Shown here: in pieces, positions 41,381-48,949 of the stretch
How positions within the stretch are numbered: the stretch's first letter is position 1
Layout of the letters: each line of letters begins with the position of its first letter
Source of the DNA: Sphingomonas oleivorans
GTDB lineage: Bacteria > Pseudomonadota > Alphaproteobacteria > Sphingomonadales > Sphingomonadaceae
Assembly: GCF_003050615.1 (NCBI RefSeq)
Contig: NZ_NWBU01000010.1
Location: 529,165-593,164 of the forward strand
Direction: 5' to 3'
DNA: 64,000 bases
Notes under the pieces: generated by a model
Database searches by the model: none
Told to the model about the DNA's origin: nothing
Seen by the model: the letters and a program-made list of their open reading frames with translations, nothing else
Position numbers and translations under genes: made by a program

Positions 41381-41447
41381 GCACGACATCGCGTCGTCGC
41401 CAGAAATTCCCTTGCACTCGTGGTTTTTTGGTGATTCCTTGGTTCTC

Positions 41448-41756
41448 GTGAATCGTCGCTCCACAGCCTCCCTGATCCGCTCCGCGCTGCCGCCTGCGCT
41501 GGCGCTGCTCGTGATCGCCCATTTTGCGGGATTCGCGCTGCTGGGGCCCAACGGATTATTGTCGCTCGGCGACTATCAGAAGGCAATCGCCAGGCGCACC
41601 GTCGAGCTCAGGACGATTCAGGCCGAGCGCGACCGGTTGGCGCATCATGCCGCATTGCTCGATCCGCGCCGAGTCGATCCCGATTTCGCGGACGAACTGG
41701 TGCGGCGTGAGACGGGTCAGGTGCGGCCGGATGAGGTGATCATCCCCCGAAACTGA
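41448..41756 (+). CDS. FtsB/DivIC-type septum formation initiator
   Basis: Small bitopic division protein that bridges FtsQ and FtsL. About 102 residues from GTG 41448 (VNRRSTASLIRSAL). A single membrane helix (PALALLVIAHFAGFALLG) is followed by the Gly-rich start of the periplasmic part (GPNGLLSLGDYQKAIA) and a short coiled coil (RRTVELRTIQAERDRLAHHA). The end DPDFADELVRRETGQVRPDEVI matches the FtsB/DivIC family. The frame upstream to 41355 covers the enolase hairpin and is unlikely to be coding. Lies between eno and pdhA, a gene order common in alphaproteobacteria. Confidence 0.85.
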   Translation: MNRRSTASLIRSALPPALALLVIAHFAGFALLGPNGLLSLGDYQKAIARRTVELRTIQAERDRLAHHAALLDPRRVDPDFADELVRRETGQVRPDEVIIPRN

Positions 41757-41843
41757 CCAAGGTATTAACGTGGCCGTTGCCGGATCGCATCCGCGGTGGC
41801 TATATCAACGCACATAGCATAATCGACAAGGAGGCCTGTCACC

Positions 41844-42917
41844 TTGGCCAGATCAGCACAGCCCCGTACCAAGCAAAATACAGCACCTAATAATGCGGCG
41901 CTCGCCGTCCTTCCCAATCGGGAACGCCCCGCCGAACCCGGGCGCTATCAGGGCAGCAAGGAAGAGCTGCTCGAATTCTATCGCCAGATGCTGCTGATCC
42001 GCCGCTTCGAGGAGAAGGCCGGGCAGCTTTACGGGCTAGGCCTCATCGGCGGCTTCTGCCACCTCTATATCGGCCAGGAGGCGGTTGCCGTCGGCCTGCA
42101 GTCGGCGCTCCAGATCGGCAGGGACTCGGTCATCACCGGTTATCGCGATCATGGCCATATGCTCGCCTACGGCATCGATCCCCGGGTGATCATGGCCGAG
42201 CTCACCGGCCGAGAGGCAGGCATCTCGCGCGGCAAGGGCGGCTCGATGCACATGTTCTCGGTGGAGCATGGCTTTTATGGCGGCCATGGCATCGTCGGCG
42301 CGCAGGTGTCGCTCGGCGCGGGCCTCGCCTTCAAGCATAAATATTCCGGGGATGGCGGCGTTTGCCTCGCCTATTTCGGAGATGGTGCTGCGAACCAGGG
42401 CCAGGTCTACGAATCCTTCAACATGGCCGAGCTGTGGAAGCTCCCGATCATCTTCGTGATCGAGAACAACCAATATGCCATGGGCACCAGCGTCAACCGT
42501 GCCTCCTCCGAGGATCAGCTCTATCGTCGTGGCGAGAGCTTCCGCATCCCCGGTTTCCAGGTGGACGGGATGGACGTGCTCGCGGTGCGCGGCGCGGCCG
42601 AGGCGGCGCTCGAATGGGTCCGCGCCGGCAAGGGGCCGGTGCTGCTCGAGCTCAAGACCTATCGCTATCGCGGCCATTCCATGTCCGATCCGGCGAAATA
42701 TCGCTCGCGCGACGAGGTCCAGTCGGTGCGCGACAAGTCCGATCCGATCGACCAGCTCAAGAAGGAGCTGGAGGCGCTCGGCGTGACCGAGGACGAGCTG
42801 AAGGCGCTCGATAAGGCGATCCGCAAGGACGTCGCCGAGTCCGCGGACTTTGCCGAACAGTCGCCCGAGCCGGCCTTGTCCGAGCTTTACACCGACGTTC
42901 TCGTCGGCACCTATTGA
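41844..42917 (+). CDS. pdhA: Pyruvate dehydrogenase E1 component subunit alpha
   Basis: Thiamine-diphosphate subunit that decarboxylates pyruvate. 357 residues. TTG 41844 is the start, 8 bases after AAGGAGG. The TPP-binding motif begins GDGAANQG and ends IENN; the N-terminal Lys/Arg-rich stretch is unstructured. FYRQMLLIRRFEEKAGQLYG, VITGYRDHGHMLA, the histidine-containing SRGKGGSMHMFS, and the phosphorylation-loop-like region YRYRGHSMSDPAKYR are typical. pdhB follows after 38 bp; E2 is not in the window directly after. Confidence 0.97.
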   Translation: MARSAQPRTKQNTAPNNAALAVLPNRERPAEPGRYQGSKEELLEFYRQMLLIRRFEEKAGQLYGLGLIGGFCHLYIGQEAVAVGLQSALQIGRDSVITGYRDHGHMLAYGIDPRVIMAELTGREAGISRGKGGSMHMFSVEHGFYGGHGIVGAQVSLGAGLAFKHKYSGDGGVCLAYFGDGAANQGQVYESFNMAELWKLPIIFVIENNQYAMGTSVNRASSEDQLYRRGESFRIPGFQVDGMDVLAVRGAAEAALEWVRAGKGPVLLELKTYRYRGHSMSDPAKYRSRDEVQSVRDKSDPIDQLKKELEALGVTEDELKALDKAIRKDVAESADFAEQSPEPALSELYTDVLVGTY

Positions 42918-42955
42918 TCGCCTGACGGCCATTGCCAGGAAAGTCGAGCAGATCC

Positions 42956-44314
42956 ATGCCCGTAGAACTCAAGATGCCCGCCTTGTCTCCGACGATGGAG
43001 GAAGGCACGCTTTCGAAATGGCTCGTCAAGGAAGGCGATGAGGTGAAGTCCGGCGACGTGCTCGCCGAGATCGAAACCGACAAGGCGACGATGGAATTCG
43101 AGGCCGTCGACGAAGGTACGGTTTCCCAGATCGTCATCCCGGAGGGCACCGACAATGTGAAGGTCGGCACCGTCATCGCGCTGATCGCGGGCGACGGCGA
43201 AGCCGCGGAGCCTGCCGCGGCGAAGCCGATCCCGGCCGAGCCCGTCACTGCACCCAAGGAGGTGCCGGTCGCGCCGGTGGCGGCCGTGGTGGAGAAGGTC
43301 GAAGAAGTGGTCGAGGACGCCGAGGAAGGCGAGACCATCCGGCAGACCGTGCGCGAAGCGCTGCGCGACGCCATGGCCGAGGAGATGCGCGCGGACGAGC
43401 GCGTCTTCGTGATGGGCGAGGAAGTGGCGCAATATCAGGGCGCCTATAAGGTCACCCAGGGCCTGCTCGACGAATTTGGCGACAAGCGCGTGATCGACAC
43501 GCCGATCACCGAATATGGCTTCGCCGGCATCGGCACGGGCGCCGCGATGGGCGGTCTCCGGCCGATCATCGAATTCATGACGTTCAACTTCGCCATGCAG
43601 GCGATTGACCACATCATCAATTCGGCGGCCAAGACCAATTATATGTCCGGCGGCCAGATGCGCTGCCCGATCGTGTTCCGCGGGCCCAATGGCGCCGCGG
43701 CGCGCGTCGGCGCGCAGCACAGCCAGAATTACGGCCCCTGGTATGCCGCCGTGCCTGGCCTGATCGTGATCGCGCCTTATTCGGCGGCGGATGCCAAGGG
43801 CCTGCTCAAGGCCGCGATCCGCTCGCCCGATCCGGTCGTGTTCCTCGAAAATGAGCTGCTCTACGGGCAGAGCTTCGACGTGCCGACCAAGGAGGATTAT
43901 GTTCTTCCGATCGGCAAGGCGCGTATCGCCCGCCCCGGCAAGGATGTGACGATCGTCAGCTATTCGATCGGCGTGGGCGTTTCGCTCGATGCCGCGAACC
44001 GGCTCGCCGAGGAAGGCATCGATGCCGAGGTGATCGATCTGCGCACGCTGCGCCCGCTCGACAAGGCGACGGTGCTCAAGAGCCTCGCCAAGACGAACCG
44101 TCTGGTCGTCGTCGAGGAAGGCTGGCCGACCTGCTCGATCGCGTCCGAAATCGCGGCGATCGCGATGGAGGAGGGTTTCGATGATCTCGACGCCCCGGTG
44201 CTTCGCGTCACCAATATCGACGTGCCGATGCCTTATGCCGCCAATCTCGAAAAGGCGGCGCTGCTTAAGGCGGATGATGTCGTCGCGGCGGTCAGGAAGG
44301 TCACTTACCGCTGA
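42956..44314 (+). CDS. pdhB: Pyruvate dehydrogenase E1 subunit beta with lipoyl domain
   Basis: About 452 residues from ATG 42956. An N-terminal lipoyl domain (residues 2-78) carries the lipoyl Lys43 in [14 protein letters not shown] Pro/Ala-rich linker follows to about residue 120, then the transketolase pyrimidine-binding domain ([28 protein letters not shown]... with the catalytic Glu) and the C-terminal transketolase domain ([37 protein letters not shown]). A lipoyl-bearing E1 beta is a known alphaproteobacterial feature. Works with PdhA, and with E2/E3 encoded elsewhere. Confidence 0.97.
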   Translation: MPVELKMPALSPTMEEGTLSKWLVKEGDEVKSGDVLAEIETDKATMEFEAVDEGTVSQIVIPEGTDNVKVGTVIALIAGDGEAAEPAAAKPIPAEPVTAPKEVPVAPVAAVVEKVEEVVEDAEEGETIRQTVREALRDAMAEEMRADERVFVMGEEVAQYQGAYKVTQGLLDEFGDKRVIDTPITEYGFAGIGTGAAMGGLRPIIEFMTFNFAMQAIDHIINSAAKTNYMSGGQMRCPIVFRGPNGAAARVGAQHSQNYGPWYAAVPGLIVIAPYSAADAKGLLKAAIRSPDPVVFLENELLYGQSFDVPTKEDYVLPIGKARIARPGKDVTIVSYSIGVGVSLDAANRLAEEGIDAEVIDLRTLRPLDKATVLKSLAKTNRLVVVEEGWPTCSIASEIAAIAMEEGFDDLDAPVLRVTNIDVPMPYAANLEKAALLKADDVVAAVRKVTYR

Positions 44315-44358
44315 CATCCGATTCTCATGAGGGCGTTGCCGATCCCGAGCGCGCCCTC

Positions 44359-44994
44359 ATGCTTGCCTATGTGCCGGCGGAGAAAAGGCCGGCGCTGACC
44401 ACGCTATGGCGGCTCGACGAGCGGCTGGGCGGCGTGGTCGGATCGACTCGCGAGACGATGATCGGCCATATCCGCCTCGCCTGGTGGCGCGAGGCGCTGG
44501 AGGCGCTCGATATGAAAGGGGCGCCTGCCGAGCCGCTGTTGCGCGACGTGGCGGCGCATATCCTGCCAAAAGGCATTTCCGGTGCCGAGCTTGCGGAACT
44601 CGAGGCAGGCTGGGCCATGCTGCTCGAAACTGATCCGCCGGATCCCGAGGCGATCGCGGCTCATGGTCGTGCGCGCGGCCGGCCGCTTTTCTCTCTCGCC
44701 GCGCGGCTGCTCGTGGGAAGTGAGGATGAGATGGCGGCGATCGCGGGCGAAGGCTGGGCGCTCGCCGATCTCAGCTACCGGCTTTTGGATCCTGCCGGTC
44801 GGACTATGGCCCGCCGGCTGGCGGCAGAACGGCTGCGCGGCGTTGCCGGAAGGCGATGGCCGGCGCCGTTGCGGCCGCTGGGGATGCTCGCGGCGCTTGC
44901 GCGGCGTGATGCTGCTTCGGAGGCCGCCGTCCGCCGGCAGGGCGCGCCGGGGCGGGTAGCGCGAATGCTGGCCCATCGTTTCACGGGGCGCTAA
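44359..44994 (+). CDS. Squalene/phytoene synthase-family protein (non-canonical start possible)
   Basis: All-helical protein of the squalene/phytoene synthase superfamily, closest in look to the divergent branch related to NDUFAF6: LTTLWRLDERLGGVV, MIGHIRLAWWREALEAL, WALADLSYRLLD. The Asp-rich DxxxD catalytic motifs of true synthases are not evident, so enzymatic activity is doubtful. The annotated ATG 44359 lies after a conserved-looking DPERAL segment encoded just upstream. In that frame only CTG 44311, overlapping the pdhB stop, precedes it, behind AGGAAGG. The protein may therefore be 16 residues longer. Translational coupling to pdhB would follow. Confidence 0.78.
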   Translation: MLAYVPAEKRPALTTLWRLDERLGGVVGSTRETMIGHIRLAWWREALEALDMKGAPAEPLLRDVAAHILPKGISGAELAELEAGWAMLLETDPPDPEAIAAHGRARGRPLFSLAARLLVGSEDEMAAIAGEGWALADLSYRLLDPAGRTMARRLAAERLRGVAGRRWPAPLRPLGMLAALARRDAASEAAVRRQGAPGRVARMLAHRFTGR

Positions 44995-45023
44995 GCCGGA
45001 CGAGAAACGAGCGGGGAGGGGCT

Positions 45024-45482
45024 ATGCTGCGTTTTCTGACCGGGGTCGCATCGGCATTGCTGCTGGTGGCGGGGGGTGTCCTTTGGTGGAAGAGCGGGGC
45101 GGATGCGGAGAATCCGATACCCGCCATGCCACAGGCTGCCGCTACCGGACCGGTGGCGCTGGCGCCCGTTTCCGATCCGCCGCAGGCCAGCGTGAAGACG
45201 CGCGAAGAAAAGCGCTTTGCCCGCTATGACAAGGATAGGAACGGCGCCGTCGCGCGCGAGGAATATCTGGCGAGCCGGCACAAGGCATTCACGAAGCTGG
45301 ATGCCAATGGCGACGGGCGGTTGAGCTTCGAGGAATGGGCGATCAAGACCAGCACCAAATTCGCAGGCGCGGACAAGGATGGCTCAGGCGCATTGACCCC
45401 GACCGAATTCGCTACGACGCGGGTGATCCGCAAGACGAGCGCCCGGCTCGATTGCCCTCCGGCCAAGGTGGAGGAGGATTGA
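45024..45482 (+). CDS. EF-hand calcium-binding protein
   Basis: 152 residues. An N-terminal membrane anchor or signal (FLTGVASALLLVAGGVLWW) precedes a Pro/Ala-rich spacer and three EF-hand loops: DKDRNGAVAREE (69-80), DANGDGRLSFEE (93-104) and DKDGSGALTPTE (117-128). All three have acidic residues at positions 1 and 12 and Gly at 6, so calcium binding is likely. Probably faces the periplasm. Ribosome site GGGGAGGGG. Convergent with trmFO. Function of such proteins in bacteria is largely unknown. Confidence 0.88.
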   Translation: MLRFLTGVASALLLVAGGVLWWKSGADAENPIPAMPQAAATGPVALAPVSDPPQASVKTREEKRFARYDKDRNGAVAREEYLASRHKAFTKLDANGDGRLSFEEWAIKTSTKFAGADKDGSGALTPTEFATTRVIRKTSARLDCPPAKVEED

Positions 45483-45501
45483 TCGGAACCGGGCGGGGGC
45501 G

Positions 45502-46800
45502 TCAGGCGGCCCATTCGGCCAGCGCCTCGCGGGCGCGGGCGGTCATCAGTTCCTTGCGGTCGGACTTTTTCGTGCGGCCTTCGATCGGCGGGAAGAGGCC
45601 GAAATTGACGTTCATCGGCTGATAGGTCTCGGCTTCCGCGCCGCCGGTGATATGGCCGAGCAGCGCGCCGAGCGCGGTGGTGGAGGGCGGCGGGCTGAGC
45701 GCTTCGCCCTTCAGCTCGGCGGCGGCGAAACGGCCGGCGAGCAGGCCGATCGCGGCGGATTCGACATAGCCTTCGCAGCCCGTAATCTGGCCGGCGAAGC
45801 GGATATTGGGCGCGCTCCTGAGCCTGAGCGAGCCATCGAGCAGGCGCGGTGAATTGAGGAAGGTGTTGCGATGCATCCCGCCCAGCCGCGCGAATTCGGC
45901 ATTTTGCAGGCCGGGAATGGTGCGGAAGACGCGGACCTGCTCGGCATATTTGAGCTTGGTCTGGAAACCGACCATATTCCAGAGCGTGCCGAGCGCATTA
46001 TCCTGCCGAAGCTGGACGACCGCATAAGGCCAACGCCCGGTGCGCGGATCATCGAGCCCGACCGGCTTCATCGGCCCATAGCGCAGCGTATCGACGCCGC
46101 GTTCGGCCATCACCTCGATCGGCATGCACCCCTCGAAATAGGGCGTGTCCTTCTCCCATTCCTTGAACTCGCCCTTCTCGCCGGCGAGGAGGGCTGCATG
46201 GAAGGCGAGATATTCGTCCTTCGTCATCGGGCAGTTGATATAATCCTTGCCCTCGCCCTTGTTCCAGCGCGACTGGAACCAGCAGATCGACATGTCGATG
46301 CTGTCGCGATGGACGATGGGCGCGATGGCATCGAAGAAGGCAAGCGCATCTTCGCCCGTCTCCGCGCCGATCGCGCTGGCTAGCGGCGCCGCAGTGAGCG
46401 GGCCGGTGGCGATGATGGCGGGCCCTTCGGGCAGCGTATCGACGCGCTCGCGCACCAGCTCGATATTGGGATGCGCTTCGATCGCGGCGGTGACGGCGGC
46501 CGAGAAGCCGTCGCGATCGACTGCGAGCGCCGAGCCCGCGGGGACCTTATGTGCGTCCGCCGCGCGCAGGATCAGCGAGCCGAGCGCGCGCATCTCCGCA
46601 TGGAGCAGGCCGACGGCATTGCGTTCGGCATCGTCCGAGCGGAAGCTGTTGGAGCAGACCAGCTCGGCAAGATGATCGGTCTGATGCGCGGGCGTACCCT
46701 CGACACCACGCATCTCGGAAAGCTTCACGCTTATGCCTGCCTCGGCGAGTTGCCACGCAGCCTCGGAGCCGGCGAGCCCGCCGCCGATGATATGGATCAT
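45502..46800 (-). CDS. trmFO: Folate-dependent tRNA (uracil-54-C5)-methyltransferase TrmFO
   Basis: Flavoenzyme that methylates U54 of tRNA using methylenetetrahydrofolate. The N-terminal FAD-binding motif is [19 protein letters not shown]; then [27 protein letters not shown] with the conserved Cys, and the C-terminal NRFLNSP-like region ([11 protein letters not shown]) and [18 protein letters not shown]. Start ATG 46800 (MIHIIGG); ATG 46821 is an alternative that adds MVRADEH. 432 residues, normal. Confidence 0.96.
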   Translation of the reverse strand: MIHIIGGGLAGSEAAWQLAEAGISVKLSEMRGVEGTPAHQTDHLAELVCSNSFRSDDAERNAVGLLHAEMRALGSLILRAADAHKVPAGSALAVDRDGFSAAVTAAIEAHPNIELVRERVDTLPEGPAIIATGPLTAAPLASAIGAETGEDALAFFDAIAPIVHRDSIDMSICWFQSRWNKGEGKDYINCPMTKDEYLAFHAALLAGEKGEFKEWEKDTPYFEGCMPIEVMAERGVDTLRYGPMKPVGLDDPRTGRWPYAVVQLRQDNALGTLWNMVGFQTKLKYAEQVRVFRTIPGLQNAEFARLGGMHRNTFLNSPRLLDGSLRLRSAPNIRFAGQITGCEGYVESAAIGLLAGRFAAAELKGEALSPPPSTTALGALLGHITGGAEAETYQPMNVNFGLFPPIEGRTKKSDRKELMTARAREALAEWAA

Positions 46801-47133
46801 ATGTTCGTCCGCTCGCACCATTCAGAAAGTCACAAAAGCCATGCCAGGGAAAGGCGGTCTCGACCTCGCGCTCGTCCGGTCCGGACGCCCGGCGGCGACC
46901 TCTTACGCGATGATGACAATGTAGGACAGGGCCCGTTGGCGATGAAGGGGCGGCTTCCTGCATCCCTCGGCTGGTCCCGCCATTGCCTTGCCGGTCGGTT
47001 CGTCGTTGTTTCGGGGCGCCCTGTATAATGCCCGCCGATCGTTACGCAGGGCAGCGGAACGTCAGTGATTCCAATAAGTTGACGCTGATGACCCACCCGC
47101 CGCAAGCCGGCATGTTTGTAACGGAATTTGAGC
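46801..47133. other. Intergenic region with stress promoter
   Basis: 333 bp between the divergent trmFO and DUF2382 genes. It contains the EcfG-type motif at 47056-47080. Open frames here are short and lack ribosome sites. Nothing else recognisable. Confidence 0.6.
47056..47080 (+). promoter_or_regulatory. EcfG-type (general stress) promoter motif
   Basis: GGAAC (47056-47060), 17 bp, GTT (47078-47080); equivalently N16 then AGTT. It lies about 54 bp before ATG 47134. The spacing matches the consensus known for EcfG regulons (GGAAC-N16/17-CGTT). Its target encodes stress-family domains, which supports the call. Confidence 0.65.
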
Positions 47134-48393
47134 ATGACCGACACAGATCCCGTGGAGGTCATCCCGCTTGTCGAGGAGCGGGCCTTTGCGCGCAAGAAAA
47201 TTGTCGAGACGGGCCGGATCCGGGTGCGGACGATAACCGACGAGGAAGAAACCGTCGTCCGCGAAGAGTTGATGCGGAGCGACGTGGAGATTGAGCGCGT
47301 GCCGATCGATCGCGTGATCGATACTGTGCCCGAACCGCGCGAAGAGGGTGACATATTGATCATTCCGATCGTCGGCGAGCTTCTCGTCGTCGAGAAGCGG
47401 CTCGTCCTCAAGGAAGAGCTGCACATCCGCCGCAGACATGCGCTCGAGCCGTTCGAGCAGCCGGTAACGCTCAGATCGCAACGCGCCATCGTCGAACGCG
47501 AACAGAGCCGCGGAGACGGTTCAATCCCGCACGCAAGGAGTAGCCCCATGTCGCGTACAATCACTGCCCTTTTCGATAACCGTCAGGATGCGGAGGCAGC
47601 CGCCGACCGGCTGCGCCAGTCGCGCATCGATGCCGACCGGATCCATGTGATAGATCAGACCAGCCCGGGCTATGGCGAACGCGCCAATGGAGAGCGGGGC
47701 CTATGGGCCTCGGTCAAGGATTTCTTCCTGCCCGATGAGGATCGCCAAGCCTATGAGGAGGGTATCCGCCGCGGTTGCGTGCTCGTCACGGCGCGGGTCG
47801 AGGAGCTCGAATCCGATGAGGCCATCCGCATCCTGGAAGAGTCGCGCAGCGTCGATTTCGATCAACGTCAGGAGGAATGGCGCAGCTCCGGCTGGACGGG
47901 CATTCCCTCAAGCGGCGAGGCTGTAGATACCTCCGCCAGTGCCGGCAGGAGGACGACGGGCGAGGCTGTTTCCGAGGAGCATATCCCGATCGTCGAGGAG
48001 CAGCTTCGCGTCGGAAAGCGCGAGGTGTCGCGCGGCGGCGTGCGCGTCCGCTCCTATATCGTCGAGACGCCGGTTCACGAGGATGTGACGTTGCGCGAGG
48101 AGCATGTCAGCGTCGAGCGGCGTCCGGTCGGAGAGCGCGTCAGCACTGCCGATCTGAACGAGGCCGACCTGATGCGTGAACGGGTGGTCGAGGTCAGCGA
48201 GAGCGCCGAAGAGGCGGTCGTCTCCAAGGAGGCGACGGTTCGCGAGGAGGTCGTCATCCGCAAGACGGCGGAGGAGCATGTCAAGACGATCGACGAAACC
48301 GTCCGGCATACCGAGGTCGATATCGAAAAGGAGGACGAGCGGACCAAAGCCGAACGCGATCGCGTCGGCACGGATCGTGATCGGACACGTTGA
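47134..48393 (+). CDS. Fused DUF2382 - YflT-like - DUF2382 stress protein
   Basis: One uninterrupted frame of 419 residues with three parts. DUF2382/YsnF (residues about 6-115): VIPLVEERAFARKKIVETG, with repeated RVPIDRVIDTVPEPREEGD and VVEKRLVLKEELHIRRR. Then a low-complexity joint. Then, from Met139, a YflT/general-stress-17M-like domain (MSRTITALFDNRQDAEAAADR) leading into a second DUF2382 domain (EEHIPIVEEQLRVGKREVSRG). Met139 (ATG 47548) has its own ribosome site AAGGAG, so the second half may also be made alone. The two DUF2382 repeats are highly charged. Start ATG 47134; upstream is an EcfG-type promoter motif. Probably a stress-protection protein. Confidence 0.85.
   Translation: MTDTDPVEVIPLVEERAFARKKIVETGRIRVRTITDEEETVVREELMRSDVEIERVPIDRVIDTVPEPREEGDILIIPIVGELLVVEKRLVLKEELHIRRRHALEPFEQPVTLRSQRAIVEREQSRGDGSIPHARSSPMSRTITALFDNRQDAEAAADRLRQSRIDADRIHVIDQTSPGYGERANGERGLWASVKDFFLPDEDRQAYEEGIRRGCVLVTARVEELESDEAIRILEESRSVDFDQRQEEWRSSGWTGIPSSGEAVDTSASAGRRTTGEAVSEEHIPIVEEQLRVGKREVSRGGVRVRSYIVETPVHEDVTLREEHVSVERRPVGERVSTADLNEADLMRERVVEVSESAEEAVVSKEATVREEVVIRKTAEEHVKTIDETVRHTEVDIEKEDERTKAERDRVGTDRDRTR
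47537..47550 (+). promoter_or_regulatory. Internal ribosome binding site and start codon
   Basis: AAGGAG followed by TAGCCCC and ATG (47548-47550), inside the fused DUF2382 gene. It is exactly the signal expected before an independent gene that encodes 281 residues (YflT plus DUF2382). Confidence 0.6.
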
Positions 48394-48512
48394 TCGAGCC
48401 TGATCCTGCCTGTGGCGAGCGTAGCTGGGAGCGCGCTCGCCACGGCGGATGCATGCAATCTTCATGTGCGGAGGGGGCGTTGTTCATCTCCGCCGGATCC
48501 GCAAGCGGCATT

Positions 48513-48590
48513 CGTGGCGAGAGACATGGGCCCCTGCCTGCGGAACCCCATCAAAATACCATGTTGATGGGGTTCCGCAGGCAGGGGCGA
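48513..48590. repeat. REP-like element with perfect 24-bp hairpin, probable bidirectional terminator
   Basis: Arms 48531-48554 and 48564-48587 are perfectly complementary over 24 bp around a 9-base loop. The left flank 48513-48539 matches 26695-26721 at 24 of 27 bases. It lies between the convergent ends of the DUF2382 and DUF952 genes, so it probably ends both. Confidence 0.75.
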
Positions 48591-48601
48591 GGACAGGGGC
48601 G

Positions 48602-48949
48602 TTACAGATCGTTGGGGAAGATATGACGGTCGTGGCGGTCGAGGGGCAGGTCCCATTTGCGGGTGACGGCGGCGAGCGGCAGGGCACCGTAGATGTGCGG
48701 GAAGAGCGCGCCGCCGCGCGACGGCTCCCAGCGGACCGTGTCACCGAGCTTCGACAGATCGACCTCGGCGAGGACGAGACTAGTTTCACCCGCGAAATGT
48801 TTCGCGGCCGTCTCGGCGACCTGGTCGCGCGTCGACATGTGGATATAGCCGTCGGCAATGTCGATCGGTGCGCCGGCGAACAGGCCGTCCGCATCGAGCC
48901 GCGCCATCTGGTCGACGGTCAATATCTTATAGGCGACGGCTTCGTTCAT
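48602..48949 (-). CDS. DUF952-family protein
   Basis: 115-residue protein of DUF952 (DNA-binding-like/ADP-ribosyltransferase-like fold relatives). The features are AYKILTVDQMARLDADG, the conserved IDIADGYIHMSTRDQVAETAAKH, and PHIYGALPLAAVTRKWDLP. Start overlaps the gyrA stop, so it is co-translated with gyrase. Its role is unknown; the RHS pattern YIHxS, in which His and Ser resemble nucleotide-binding positions, is kept. The connection to gyrA may be only positional. Confidence 0.9.
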   Translation of the reverse strand: MNEAVAYKILTVDQMARLDADGLFAGAPIDIADGYIHMSTRDQVAETAAKHFAGETSLVLAEVDLSKLGDTVRWEPSRGGALFPHIYGALPLAAVTRKWDLPLDRHDRHIFPNDL

